A stretch of 8,849 nucleotides of DNA from Actinomycetes bacterium (GCA_025964635.1 JAOPYP010000303.1:1-8849); one strand, 5' to 3'. Numbered from the stretch's first letter, positions 1 through 5,789 are shown. Notes: a model not told the origin generated them from the letters alone. Translations and numbers: made by a program.

Positions 1-218
1 CAGGCGGCGAGCAGCCCGGCGCCCCGGATGCGGCTGTCCGACCAGAGCCGGGCCTCGGCCCGCATCGCCGCAGCGCCGAAGGCGGCCACCGGGTGCGCGC
101 GGCGCGGGTCGCCCAGCACCGCGTCGAGTGCCCCGCCGAGCAGCAGCCCCGTGCCCCGCCCCGGCCTGGACAGCCCGCGCCCAGGCAGCCCGGATCGGGG
201 CGGCGACGGCACGATCAT
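1..218 (-). CDS. cobD: Adenosylcobinamide-phosphate synthase (CobD/CbiB), N-terminal part, cut by the window edge
   Basis: Reading the minus strand from ATG at 218–216 gives 72 codons that run off the window edge. After a short basic, proline/glycine-rich start the translation shows the CobD/CbiB N-terminal signature: a hydrophobic LLLGGALDAVLGDPRRAHPVAAFG segment with the family's LDxxxGDPRxxHPV motif (about residues 25–48), then a stretch (R-L-W-SDSRIRGAG) like the family's usual continuation. CobD is a membrane enzyme that attaches the aminopropanol arm to adenosylcobyric acid in cobalamin synthesis. The ATG start is supported by GGGGAAGG on the minus strand 8 bases upstream; a GTG two codons later is an alternative. 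The cobalamin riboswitch directly upstream independently supports the call and implies repression by adenosylcobalamin. The rest of the gene is outside the window, so completeness cannot be judged. Confidence 0.88.
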   Translation of the reverse strand, partial: MIVPSPPRSGLPGRGLSRPGRGTGLLLGGALDAVLGDPRRAHPVAAFGAAAMRAEARLWSDSRIRGAGLLAA

Positions 219-226
219 TGGCTGGG

Positions 227-241
227 CCTTCCCCGGGGGAA
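227..241 (-). promoter_or_regulatory. Candidate expression-platform hairpin hiding the cobD ribosome binding site
   Basis: On the minus strand TTCCCC (241–236) is followed almost at once by GGGGAA (234–229), which is the core of the only good Shine–Dalgarno for cobD (GGGGAAGG, 234–227). A stem of about five base pairs with a three-base loop can form, burying the RBS. Its position between the riboswitch aptamer and the start codon fits control of translation initiation. Which ligand state favours the hairpin is inferred, not seen. Confidence 0.5.
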
Positions 242-263
242 CCACGCCCCGCAGGCGCTGGAC

Positions 264-412
264 CCGACGGCCGGAGTCTCCTGGCTCCCGGATCGAAGCT
301 CCTCCCGGCCTTCCCACCGCCCCAGCGGTCGTGGCCCTCATGCGGGACTCGCTCCCCGGTCACAGTGGCGGGACCGCGCCGGACTCACACCGGCTTCCTG
401 CCCTGCCGTCGG
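264..412 (-). ncRNA. Cobalamin riboswitch (AdoCbl aptamer) upstream of cobD
   Basis: On the minus strand this region carries the conserved blocks of the cobalamin riboswitch in the right order. The CCGGTGTGAGTCCGG block lies at about 392–378. It is followed by GCGGTCCC and the invariant B12 box GCCACTGTGA at 369–360. Then come a GGGAAGG block (about 315–309) and GAGCCAGGAGACTCC near the 3' end (287–273). The closing P1 helix is perfect: CCGACGGC (412–405) pairs with GCCGTCGG (271–264) over 8 bp. The element lies 46–194 bases before the cobD start on the same strand, the usual arrangement for a cis-acting repressor of cobalamin synthesis. Boundaries are set by P1 and may be a few bases off. 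Confidence 0.93.
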
Positions 413-447
413 CGGAACGAGGAAAGGAGACCACACCCCGCTACCCC

Positions 448-453
448 CGTCAA
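448..453 (-). promoter_or_regulatory. Possible −35 element for the riboswitch–cobD transcript
   Basis: TTGACG reads on the minus strand at 453–448, about 36 bases before the first base of the aptamer. A matching −10 hexamer is weak: TCTCCT lies 17 bases downstream. This is the only reasonable −35 between the riboswitch and the divergent DUF6328 gene, so it is offered at low confidence. Confidence 0.25.
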
Positions 454-510
454 GCGAACCCCGCTCCCGACCAGGGCATCCACTCCCGGGCGGATGACCG
501 CGGCGGTGCC

Positions 511-535
511 GTTTTGGGCGGGATGGTTCGGGTAA
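511..535 (+). promoter_or_regulatory. Candidate SigB/SigF-type stress promoter for the DUF6328 gene
   Basis: GTTT at 511–514 and GGGTAA at 530–535 are separated by 15 bases. This closely matches the general-stress sigma promoter of actinobacteria (GTTT/GNNT, 14–17 bases, GGGTAY for Streptomyces SigB and mycobacterial SigF); the last base is A rather than C or T. Transcription would begin near 542–545, leaving a leader of about 55 bases before the GTG start at 598. Because the in-frame ATG at 523 lies inside this promoter, it argues against that ATG as the start. Confidence 0.5.
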
Positions 536-597
536 CTCGGGGACATGCTCAGCTCAGCGCCGCGCTGGCCCCGCAGGCCCGCCCGCCGGGGACCGCG

Positions 598-1188
598 GTG
601 AGCACCGACGCGTCCCGGGCTGCCGAGGACTCCCGGCACGCCGAGCCGGACCGGCCCGGCGAGACCGAGGCCCAGCGCGACGACCGCAACGTCATGGAGC
701 TGCTCAACGAGCTCCGCGTGGTCGGCATCGGTGTCCAGGTCCTGTTCGGCTTCCTCCTGGGTCTGCCCTTCACCAACCACTTCAGCAAGCTCTACACGGC
801 GCAGCGCGGCCTATATCTGACCACCGTGACGCTCGCGGCGCTGTCCACCGTGCTGCTGGTGGCGCCGGTCGCCTATCACCGGCTGCTGTTCCGGCGGCAC
901 GAGAAGGGGAGCCTGGTCCGGGTGACCAACGTGCTGGCCATCGTCGGGCTGATCACGGTGGGGCTCGCGGTGTCCTGCGCGGTCCTGCTGGTGGCCACGG
1001 TCGTCGCCCCGGGCGCGCCCGCCATCGTGATCACCGGCCTCATCGTGTGCGCGTTCGCCGGGCTCTGGTTCGCGCTGCCGCTGTCCCGCCGGAACCGGGA
1101 CGATCACGACGACCGGGACGGCCCCCAGGACCGGGACAACCACCCGGACCAGGCCGGCCAGGGTCAGCCGTCCCGGCCGACGCTCTGA
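598..1188 (+). CDS. DUF6328 family four-helix membrane protein
   Basis: From GTG at 598 the protein is 196 aa. A charged, disordered-looking N-terminus leads into the family core RNVMELLNELRVVGIGVQ (about 30–47), where the NELR.VGIGVQ.L.GFLL pattern is typical of DUF6328. Four hydrophobic segments follow at about 41–58, 70–95, 110–132 and 135–158, so an integral inner-membrane protein is expected. The last ~35 residues form a polar tail rich in Asp, Arg and His. No biochemical function is known to me. The frame stays open far upstream, but codons before ~523 overlap the cobalamin riboswitch and cobD on the other strand. The ATG at 523 falls inside the candidate stress promoter, so GTG 598 is preferred. 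The gene diverges from cobD and appears monocistronic. Confidence 0.8.
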   Translation: MSTDASRAAEDSRHAEPDRPGETEAQRDDRNVMELLNELRVVGIGVQVLFGFLLGLPFTNHFSKLYTAQRGLYLTTVTLAALSTVLLVAPVAYHRLLFRRHEKGSLVRVTNVLAIVGLITVGLAVSCAVLLVATVVAPGAPAIVITGLIVCAFAGLWFALPLSRRNRDDHDDRDGPQDRDNHPDQAGQGQPSRPTL

Positions 1189-1212
1189 GCGAACGGGGTC
1201 CGCGGGGGTGAT

Positions 1213-1238
1213 GGAACCTTTGCGCGTATCCATACGAT
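1213..1238 (+). promoter_or_regulatory. Weak ECF-sigma-like promoter before the REC–TrxR gene
   Basis: GGAAC at 1213–1217 and CGAT at 1235–1238 are 17 bases apart, resembling the GGAAC/CGTT pattern of envelope or oxidative-stress ECF sigma factors, with one mismatch in the −10. It sits in the only gap upstream of the signalling module, about 65 bases before the start codon. The match is short and could be chance. Confidence 0.25.
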
Positions 1239-1303
1239 GGGGACATGCAGTGGCCCAGTCGTGAAGCTGAAACCCGCCCAGCCGTGACCAGCCCGGCGCG
1301 CGC

Positions 1304-2986
1304 ATGACCACACCAGCGCCGGACGGCCCGGCCCGCACCGCGATCCTGACCGTTGACGACGATCCCGGGGTATCCCGGTCCATAGCCCGCGACCTGCGGC
1401 AGCGCTACGGGGAGCAGCACCGCATCGTGCGCGCCGAATCGGGCGAGGCGGCTCTCGACGCGCTGAAGGAAATGCGGCTGCGCGGCGACGAGGTGGCGGT
1501 GATCCTGGCCGACTACCGGATGCCGCAGATGAACGGGATCGAGTTCCTCGAAGAGGCAATGAAGACCTACCCGGCCGCCCGCCGGGTGCTGCTGACCGCC
1601 TACGCGGACACCGACGCCGCGATCGAGGCCATCAACGTCGTCGACCTGGACTACTACCTGCTCAAGCCCTGGGACCCGCCGGAGGAGAAGCTCTACCCGG
1701 TGATCGACGCCCAGCTGGACGCGTGGCGGCTGGAGGACTACCAGCCGGTGCACGTGACCAAGGTGGTCGGGCACCGCTGGTCGGCGCGCTGCACCGAGGT
1801 GCGCGAGTTCCTGGCCCGGAACGAGGTGGCCTACCGCTGGTTCCCCTCGGACGAACCGGACGGGGAGCGGCTGCTCGCCGCCGCCGGGGCGGACGGCCGG
1901 ACCCTGCCCCTGGTCATCACCCCGGACGGGGAGACCATGGTCGCGCCGAGCGACTCGGACCTGGCCAACCGGGTCGGCCTGAGCACCACCCCGGCCAAAG
2001 ACTTCTACGACCTGGTGGTGATCGGCGGCGGCCCGGCCGGGCTCGGCGCGGCCGTCTACGGCGCGTCCGAGGGCCTGAAGACCGTGCTGGTCGAGCGGAC
2101 CGCGACCGGCGGCCAGGCCGGGCAGAGCTCCCGGATCGAGAACTACCTCGGGTTCCCGGACGGGGTATCGGGCGCGCAGCTCACCACGCGGGCCCGGCGG
2201 CAGGCCCAGAAGTTCGGCGCCGAGGTGCTCACCACCCGGGAGGTGGTCGGCCTCGACATCAAGGGGTCGGCGCGCGGCATCCGGTTCGCGGACGGGGGCA
2301 CGCTCGGCGCGCACAGCATCATCCTGGCCACCGGGGTCTCCTACAAGCAGCTCGGCGCGCCCGGGCTGAACGAGATGACCGGCCGCGGGGTGTACTACGG
2401 CTCGGCGCTCACCGAGGCCTCAGCCTGCATCGACCAGGACGTCTACATCGTGGGCGGGGCCAACTCGGCCGGGCAGTCCGCGGTGTACCTCTCCCGGCAC
2501 GCCAAGTCGGTGACGCTGCTGGTCCGCGGGCCGTCGCTGGAGCGGTCCATGTCCTACTACCTGATCCAGCAGATCGGGGAAGTCCCGAACATCACGGTCC
2601 GGACCTGCACCGAGGTGATCGGCGCGGAGGGGGACGGCCACCTGGAGCGGCTGACGCTGCGCAACACGGCGGACGGGGACACCGAGATCGTGAACTCGCA
2701 GATGCTGTTCGTGTTCATCGGCGCCGCCCCGCTCACCGAGTGGCTGGATGGCGTGGTGATCCGCGACGACCACGGGTTCGTCGTCGCGGGTCCCGATCTG
2801 GCCCCAGGCGGCCAGAAGCCCGCCGGCTGGCAGCTGGACCGGGCCCCGTACCACCTGGAGACGAGCATCCCGGGCGTGTTCGTGGCCGGGGACGCCCGCG
2901 CCGAATCCGCCAAGCGGGTCGCGTCCGCGGTCGGCGAGGGCGCTATGGCCGTCATGCTCGTGCACCGGTACCTGGAGAAACTTTGA
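1304..2986 (+). CDS. Response regulator fused to a thioredoxin-reductase-like FAD oxidoreductase
   Basis: The 560 aa protein has three parts. Residues 12–135 form a receiver domain with acidic pocket D18–D20, phospho-acceptor D70 (in LADYRMPQMNG), T98 and K121. Residues ~150–225 look like a degenerate thioredoxin/glutaredoxin fold with one cysteine (C163) where a CxxC would sit. Residues ~233–560 are a pyridine-nucleotide disulfide oxidoreductase: FAD-binding GGGPAG (241–246), GGQAGQSSRIENYLGFP, ATG (342–344), a second nucleotide-binding loop GGANSAGQ (384–391) and C-terminal AGDARAES near 528. The redox CxxC of thioredoxin reductase is absent: the usual position reads YYGSALTEASAC. The only other cysteines are C375 and C435. 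Such fusions are commonly annotated as fused response regulator/thioredoxin-disulfide reductase, but disulfide reductase activity is doubtful here. The ATG start has no clear Shine–Dalgarno. The natural phosphodonor is the kinase encoded next. Confidence 0.9.
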   Translation: MTTPAPDGPARTAILTVDDDPGVSRSIARDLRQRYGEQHRIVRAESGEAALDALKEMRLRGDEVAVILADYRMPQMNGIEFLEEAMKTYPAARRVLLTAYADTDAAIEAINVVDLDYYLLKPWDPPEEKLYPVIDAQLDAWRLEDYQPVHVTKVVGHRWSARCTEVREFLARNEVAYRWFPSDEPDGERLLAAAGADGRTLPLVITPDGETMVAPSDSDLANRVGLSTTPAKDFYDLVVIGGGPAGLGAAVYGASEGLKTVLVERTATGGQAGQSSRIENYLGFPDGVSGAQLTTRARRQAQKFGAEVLTTREVVGLDIKGSARGIRFADGGTLGAHSIILATGVSYKQLGAPGLNEMTGRGVYYGSALTEASACIDQDVYIVGGANSAGQSAVYLSRHAKSVTLLVRGPSLERSMSYYLIQQIGEVPNITVRTCTEVIGAEGDGHLERLTLRNTADGDTEIVNSQMLFVFIGAAPLTEWLDGVVIRDDHGFVVAGPDLAPGGQKPAGWQLDRAPYHLETSIPGVFVAGDARAESAKRVASAVGEGAMAVMLVHRYLEKL

Positions 2987-3206
2987 CATCCTCCTCGCGC
3001 TTTAATTGCGAGGATTCCGGCGTGGCCACCAGCCGCCAGCCACGGGAATTCGGCACCCGCGTCCGCGAGTTGACCACAGTGGGCAACGTACCCGGGCGGG
3101 GCGGCGCGACCTGGCCGCCAGTACCGGTGCACATCGCCGATCCTTCTGAGGAGGTGATGCGGCGTCCTGACCCGCCTTCAGGCGGGAATCTCCATGCCGC
3201 GATCTC
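2987..3206. mobile_element. Spacer with two IS200/IS605-end-like palindromes (possible MITE or element remnant)
   Basis: This 220-base gap separates two genes expected to be adjacent. Beginning right after the flavoprotein stop codon, a 7-bp hairpin TCCTCGC/GCGAGGA (arms 2992–2998 and 3008–3014) sits in a context, GACATCC before and TTCC after, that resembles the subterminal palindromes beside tnpB in actinobacterial IS200/IS605 elements. A second hairpin, CCCGCC-TTCA-GGCGGG (3171–3186), with GTCCTGA before and AATCTCC after, lies near the right side and has the same general pattern. No transposase remnant is recognisable between them. A non-autonomous element bounded by two terminal hairpins is my inference; two unrelated hairpins in an intergenic region is the alternative. 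No T-rich tract follows either hairpin, so they are poor intrinsic terminators. Confidence 0.4.
3149..3158 (+). promoter_or_regulatory. Ten-base perfect Shine–Dalgarno sequence upstream of the kinase
   Basis: AGGAGGTGAT is the full complement of the conserved 3' end of 16S rRNA (ATCACCTCCT). It lies about 50 bases before the kinase ATG, too far to serve it directly. It immediately precedes and overlaps GTG (3154) and ATG (3157), with spacing shorter than usual for either. It may load ribosomes for the short leader frame that ends at the kinase start. Confidence 0.5.
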
Positions 3207-3210
3207 ATGA
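3157..3210 (+). CDS. Candidate 17-codon leader ORF coupled to the kinase
   Basis: From ATG 3157 the frame reads MRRPDPPSGGNLHAAIS and stops at TGA 3208–3210, overlapping the kinase ATG as ATGA. GTG 3154 would add one codon. The kinase has no Shine–Dalgarno of its own, while this frame begins at a perfect one, so coupled re-initiation is plausible. Codons 5–10 span the CCCGCC/GGCGGG hairpin. The peptide resembles nothing I know. The SD-to-start spacing is abnormally short and the frame is open further upstream for unrelated reasons, so this may be incidental. Confidence 0.3.
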   Translation: MRRPDPPSGGNLHAAIS

Positions 3211-4757
3211 CCCAACAGACCCAGCCAGAGCCGGCCACCCAGCCGCCCGCGGCAACCACGGCCGGCGAGCCCGCGGGCGGGCGGCAGACGCTGCCGTGTG
3301 ATGTGGACGAGCTGCGCAGCCTGTTCCTGTTCGAGAAGCTCGACGACGAGCAGCTGGCCTGGCTGTGCCGCGAAGGGCGGGTCGAGCTGTTCCCGCCCGG
3401 CCCGGTGTACGCCGAGGGCCAGCCTGCGTCCTGCTTCTACGTGCTGATCGAGGGCACCCTGGTCATGTCGCGGCGGATCGGCGGCGACAACGTCGAGGTG
3501 CTCCGGAGCTCCCAGCGGGGGGCGTACACCGGGGCGTTCCGCGCCTACCTCGGCGACCGGGTCCCCCAGGTTTACGACAACTCGCTGCGGGTCACCGAGC
3601 CGTCCCGGTTCTACGTGCTGGACGCCGACAAGTTCGCGTCGATGATGCGGGACTGGTTCCCGATGGCCGTGCACATGCTGGAGGGCCTGTTCTTCGGGAT
3701 CAAGAACGTCCAGCAGCAGGTGGGCCAGCGCGAGCGGCTGCTCGCGCTGGGCTCGCTCTCGGCCGGGCTGACCCACGAGCTGAACAACCCGGCGGCCGCC
3801 GCGGTCCGGGCCACCTCCTCGCTGCGCGACCGGGTGGCCGGCATGCGCCACAAGCTGCGCCTCGTCGCGAGCGGCCGGTTCGACCAGGCGGCCCTGGAGA
3901 CGCTGATCCGGCTCCAGGAGGACGCCGTGGAGCGGGTAGCCAAGGCGCCGGAGCTGAGCCCGATGGAGGCCTCGGACCGTGAGGACGCGGTGGGCGAGTG
4001 GCTGGAGGACCATGGCATCTCCGGCGGCTGGGATCTCGCCCCCACCTTCGTCCAGGCCGGGCTGGAAGCTGCCTGGCTGGAGCAGGTGGCGGCGGTGGTG
4101 GACGACGGCACGCTGGAGGGTGCGGTCCGCTGGCTGAACTACACGGTCGAGACCGAGCTGCTGATGAACGAGATCGAGGACTCCACCAAGCGGGTCTCCC
4201 ACCTGGTCACGGCGGCGAAGCAGTACTCCCAGCTGGACCGGGCGCCCTACCAGGTGATCGACGTGCACGAGTTGCTGAAGAGCACGCTGATGATGCTCGG
4301 CGGCAAGCTCCGGGACGGGATCACCGTGGTCAAGGACTTCGACCGCAGCCTGCCGCCGATCCCGGCCTACCCCGCGGAGCTGAACCAGGTCTGGACCAAC
4401 CTGATCGACAACGCGGTGTCCGCGATGGACGGCCAGGGCACGCTGACCGTGCGCACGGCACGCGACAATGACCGGGTGCTGGTGGAGATCGGGGACACCG
4501 GGCCCGGCGTCCCCCCGGAGATCCGGGAGCGGATCTTCGAGCCGTTCTTCACGACTAAGCCGGTCGGTGAGGGAACCGGGCTCGGCCTGGACATCTCCTA
4601 TCGCATCGTGGTGACCCGGCATCACGGGGACCTGCGGGTCGAGTCGGAGCCCGGGAACACCCGGTTCCAGGTCCGGCTGCCGATCGACGCCGGGGCGGGC
4701 GATAGCGTGGTCGCACCAGGCACCACCGCTACGCCGGCCACCGCCGAGGAGAGCTGA
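3207..4757 (+). CDS. Soluble sensor histidine kinase with N-terminal cNMP-binding-like domain
   Basis: The 516 aa protein has no membrane segment. After a Pro/Thr-rich start, residues ~32–160 form a Crp/cNMP-binding-type beta-roll (FPPGPVYAEGQPASCFYVLIEGTL). The usual phosphate-binding cassette (GELALL…PRxAT) is replaced by GAYTGAFRAYLGDRVPQVYD, so classical cAMP binding is doubtful. The H-box LGSLSAGLTHELNNPAAA places the phospho-histidine at H190. An unusually long helical stretch (~200–340) separates it from the ATPase: N-box NQVWTNLIDNAVSAM (393–407), G1 DTGPGV (430–435), F-box IFEPFFTTKP (443–452) and G2 GEGTGLGL (454–461). All catalytic motifs look intact. The cytosolic architecture suggests an internal signal. 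The upstream receiver–flavoprotein is its likely substrate and the zinc-finger gene starts directly at its stop codon. Start 3207 lacks a Shine–Dalgarno; an in-frame stop at 3168 excludes a much longer N-terminus. Confidence 0.9.
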   Translation: MTQQTQPEPATQPPAATTAGEPAGGRQTLPCDVDELRSLFLFEKLDDEQLAWLCREGRVELFPPGPVYAEGQPASCFYVLIEGTLVMSRRIGGDNVEVLRSSQRGAYTGAFRAYLGDRVPQVYDNSLRVTEPSRFYVLDADKFASMMRDWFPMAVHMLEGLFFGIKNVQQQVGQRERLLALGSLSAGLTHELNNPAAAAVRATSSLRDRVAGMRHKLRLVASGRFDQAALETLIRLQEDAVERVAKAPELSPMEASDREDAVGEWLEDHGISGGWDLAPTFVQAGLEAAWLEQVAAVVDDGTLEGAVRWLNYTVETELLMNEIEDSTKRVSHLVTAAKQYSQLDRAPYQVIDVHELLKSTLMMLGGKLRDGITVVKDFDRSLPPIPAYPAELNQVWTNLIDNAVSAMDGQGTLTVRTARDNDRVLVEIGDTGPGVPPEIRERIFEPFFTTKPVGEGTGLGLDISYRIVVTRHHGDLRVESEPGNTRFQVRLPIDAGAGDSVVAPGTTATPATAEES

Positions 4758-5108
4758 ATGGCTGACATCATCCCGGGACTCGACCCGACCGTCCCGCCGA
4801 GCGGCACCGGCTGCCTGGAGTGCGACAAGGTCTCGGGCTGGTGGTTTCACCTGCGCCGGTGCGCCGAGTGCGGGCAGATCGGCTGCTGTGACAGCTCCCC
4901 GGCCCAGCACGCCAGCGCGCACTCCGCGGCCACCGGCCATCCGCTGGTGCGCAGCTTCGAGCCAGGCGAGTCGTGGTTCTGGAGCTACCCGGAAGAGCAG
5001 TTCTACGACGGCCCGGACCTGGCCCCGCCGGAGCACCACCCGGAGGGCCAGCCGGTGCCCGGCCCGGCCGGCCGGGTCCCTGCCGACTGGCGCCGCCACC
5101 TGCATTAG
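4758..5108 (+). CDS. Small UBP-type zinc finger protein
   Basis: A 116 aa soluble protein built around a UBP-type (ZnF-UBP, PF02148) zinc finger. Visible ligands are C19-x2-C22, C35-x2-C38, C43, H51, H55 and H61, in the CxxC…CxxCGxxGCC…HxxxHxxxxxHP arrangement of this fold. The C-terminal third (from about residue 80) is proline-rich and ends in WRRHLH. In eukaryotes this fold in USP5 or HDAC6 binds the free Gly-Gly end of ubiquitin; in bacteria its ligand is not established. ATG 4758 follows the kinase TGA with no gap, and GAGGAG (4746–4751) is a good Shine–Dalgarno, so the gene is co-transcribed and probably co-translated with the kinase. That context suggests an adaptor or partner role for the kinase/flavoprotein pair (inference). 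Confidence 0.9.
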   Translation: MADIIPGLDPTVPPSGTGCLECDKVSGWWFHLRRCAECGQIGCCDSSPAQHASAHSAATGHPLVRSFEPGESWFWSYPEEQFYDGPDLAPPEHHPEGQPVPGPAGRVPADWRRHLH

Positions 5109-5189
5109 GCGGTTGCCGGCCGGCTCCTTAACCCGGGCGCCACTGATCCCGCCCTGCCGCTGCCGCCCCGGGAATGGCAAGCTAGCGGG
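5109..5189 (+). other. Short intergenic gap between signalling module and molybdoenzyme operon
   Basis: Eighty-one bases. GCCGGCCGGC at 5115–5124 is a perfect 10-base palindrome, but it has no loop or T-tract and is weak as a terminator. No convincing −35/−10 pair is visible, so read-through from the zinc-finger gene into the molybdoenzyme gene cannot be excluded. Confidence 0.4.
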
Positions 5190-5789
5190 ATGGGCATCGT
5201 ATCTCCAGGGTTCAAGGGCCGCGGGGGGGCCGGGCGAGAGAAGCTCCCGCCCGGCCAGTACCTCGTCACCGACTTCCCGGTGCTGTCCGCCGGGCCGACC
5301 CCCCGGGTGGATACCGGCTCGTGGGAATTGCGCATCAGGACCGAGACCGGCGAGGTGCACAGCTGGGACTGGGCGGCGTTCCGCGCACTGCCCAGCGAGG
5401 AAATCACCGTCGACCTGCACTGCGTGACGAAGTGGTCCAAGCTGCACACCCCGTGGCGGGGCGTCTCGCTGGACACGCTGCTGGCCGAGGCGGAGACCAG
5501 CGCCGAGTACGCGCTGGCCCGGAGCTACGGCGGTTACACCACGAACCTGCCGCTGCAGGACCTGCTGGACGGGCAGGCCTGGGTGGCGTACGAGTTCGAC
5601 GGCGAGCCGCTGGAGTCCGAGCACGGCGGCCCGGCCCGGCTGCTCGTCCCGCATCTGTACCTGTGGAAATCGGCCAAGTGGGTGCAGGGCATCGACCTGC
5701 TTGACAACGACGAGCCGGGGTTCTGGGAGAGCCTGGGCTATCACAACTACGGAGACCCATGGCGCGAGCAGCGGTACTGGGGCGACTGA
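5190..5789 (+). CDS. Sulfite-oxidase-like molybdopterin-dependent oxidoreductase
   Basis: The 199 aa protein is a minimal sulfite-oxidase-fold (SUOX, COG2041) molybdopterin domain without the dimerisation domain or heme of full sulfite oxidases. The molybdenum-ligating cysteine is C78 in VDLHCVTKWSK, followed by WRGVSLDTLL and by YGGYTTNLPLQDLL, GGPARLLVPHLYLWKSAKWVQGI and GFWESLGYHNYGDPW, all typical of the short bacterial sulfite-oxidase-like family. There is no Tat or Sec signal peptide, so it should be cytoplasmic, unlike MsrP/YedY. The substrate is unknown; oxygen-atom transfer to or from a small molecule is the expected chemistry. The Shine–Dalgarno before ATG 5190 is poor (AGCGGG). The last 31 bases overlap the flavin reductase gene, which is probably its electron partner. 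Confidence 0.9.
   Translation: MGIVSPGFKGRGGAGREKLPPGQYLVTDFPVLSAGPTPRVDTGSWELRIRTETGEVHSWDWAAFRALPSEEITVDLHCVTKWSKLHTPWRGVSLDTLLAEAETSAEYALARSYGGYTTNLPLQDLLDGQAWVAYEFDGEPLESEHGGPARLLVPHLYLWKSAKWVQGIDLLDNDEPGFWESLGYHNYGDPWREQRYWGD

Noticed and set aside
28..597. Upstream extension of the DUF6328 frame
   Set aside because: The frame crosses cobD and its riboswitch on the opposite strand and shows low-complexity Pro/Ser/Arg text with no domain; it is open only because of high GC.
2992..3014. Hairpin after the flavoprotein stop as an intrinsic terminator
   Set aside because: The stem is only 7 bp with a 9-base AT-containing loop and no T-tract; its flanks resemble IS200/IS605 palindromes more than a terminator.
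1723..3210. 495-codon plus-strand frame
   Set aside because: Out-of-frame shadow of the flavoprotein (Arg/Gly/Pro-rich). Only its last 17 codons, after the strong SD, are kept as a possible leader.
2952..5744. 930-codon open frame on the minus strand
   Set aside because: It runs antisense to the flavoprotein–kinase–zinc finger–molybdoenzyme genes, all of which have clear domain motifs. Its composition (Arg, Gly, Pro, Val, His, Gln-rich with no motif) is typical of a GC-bias shadow.
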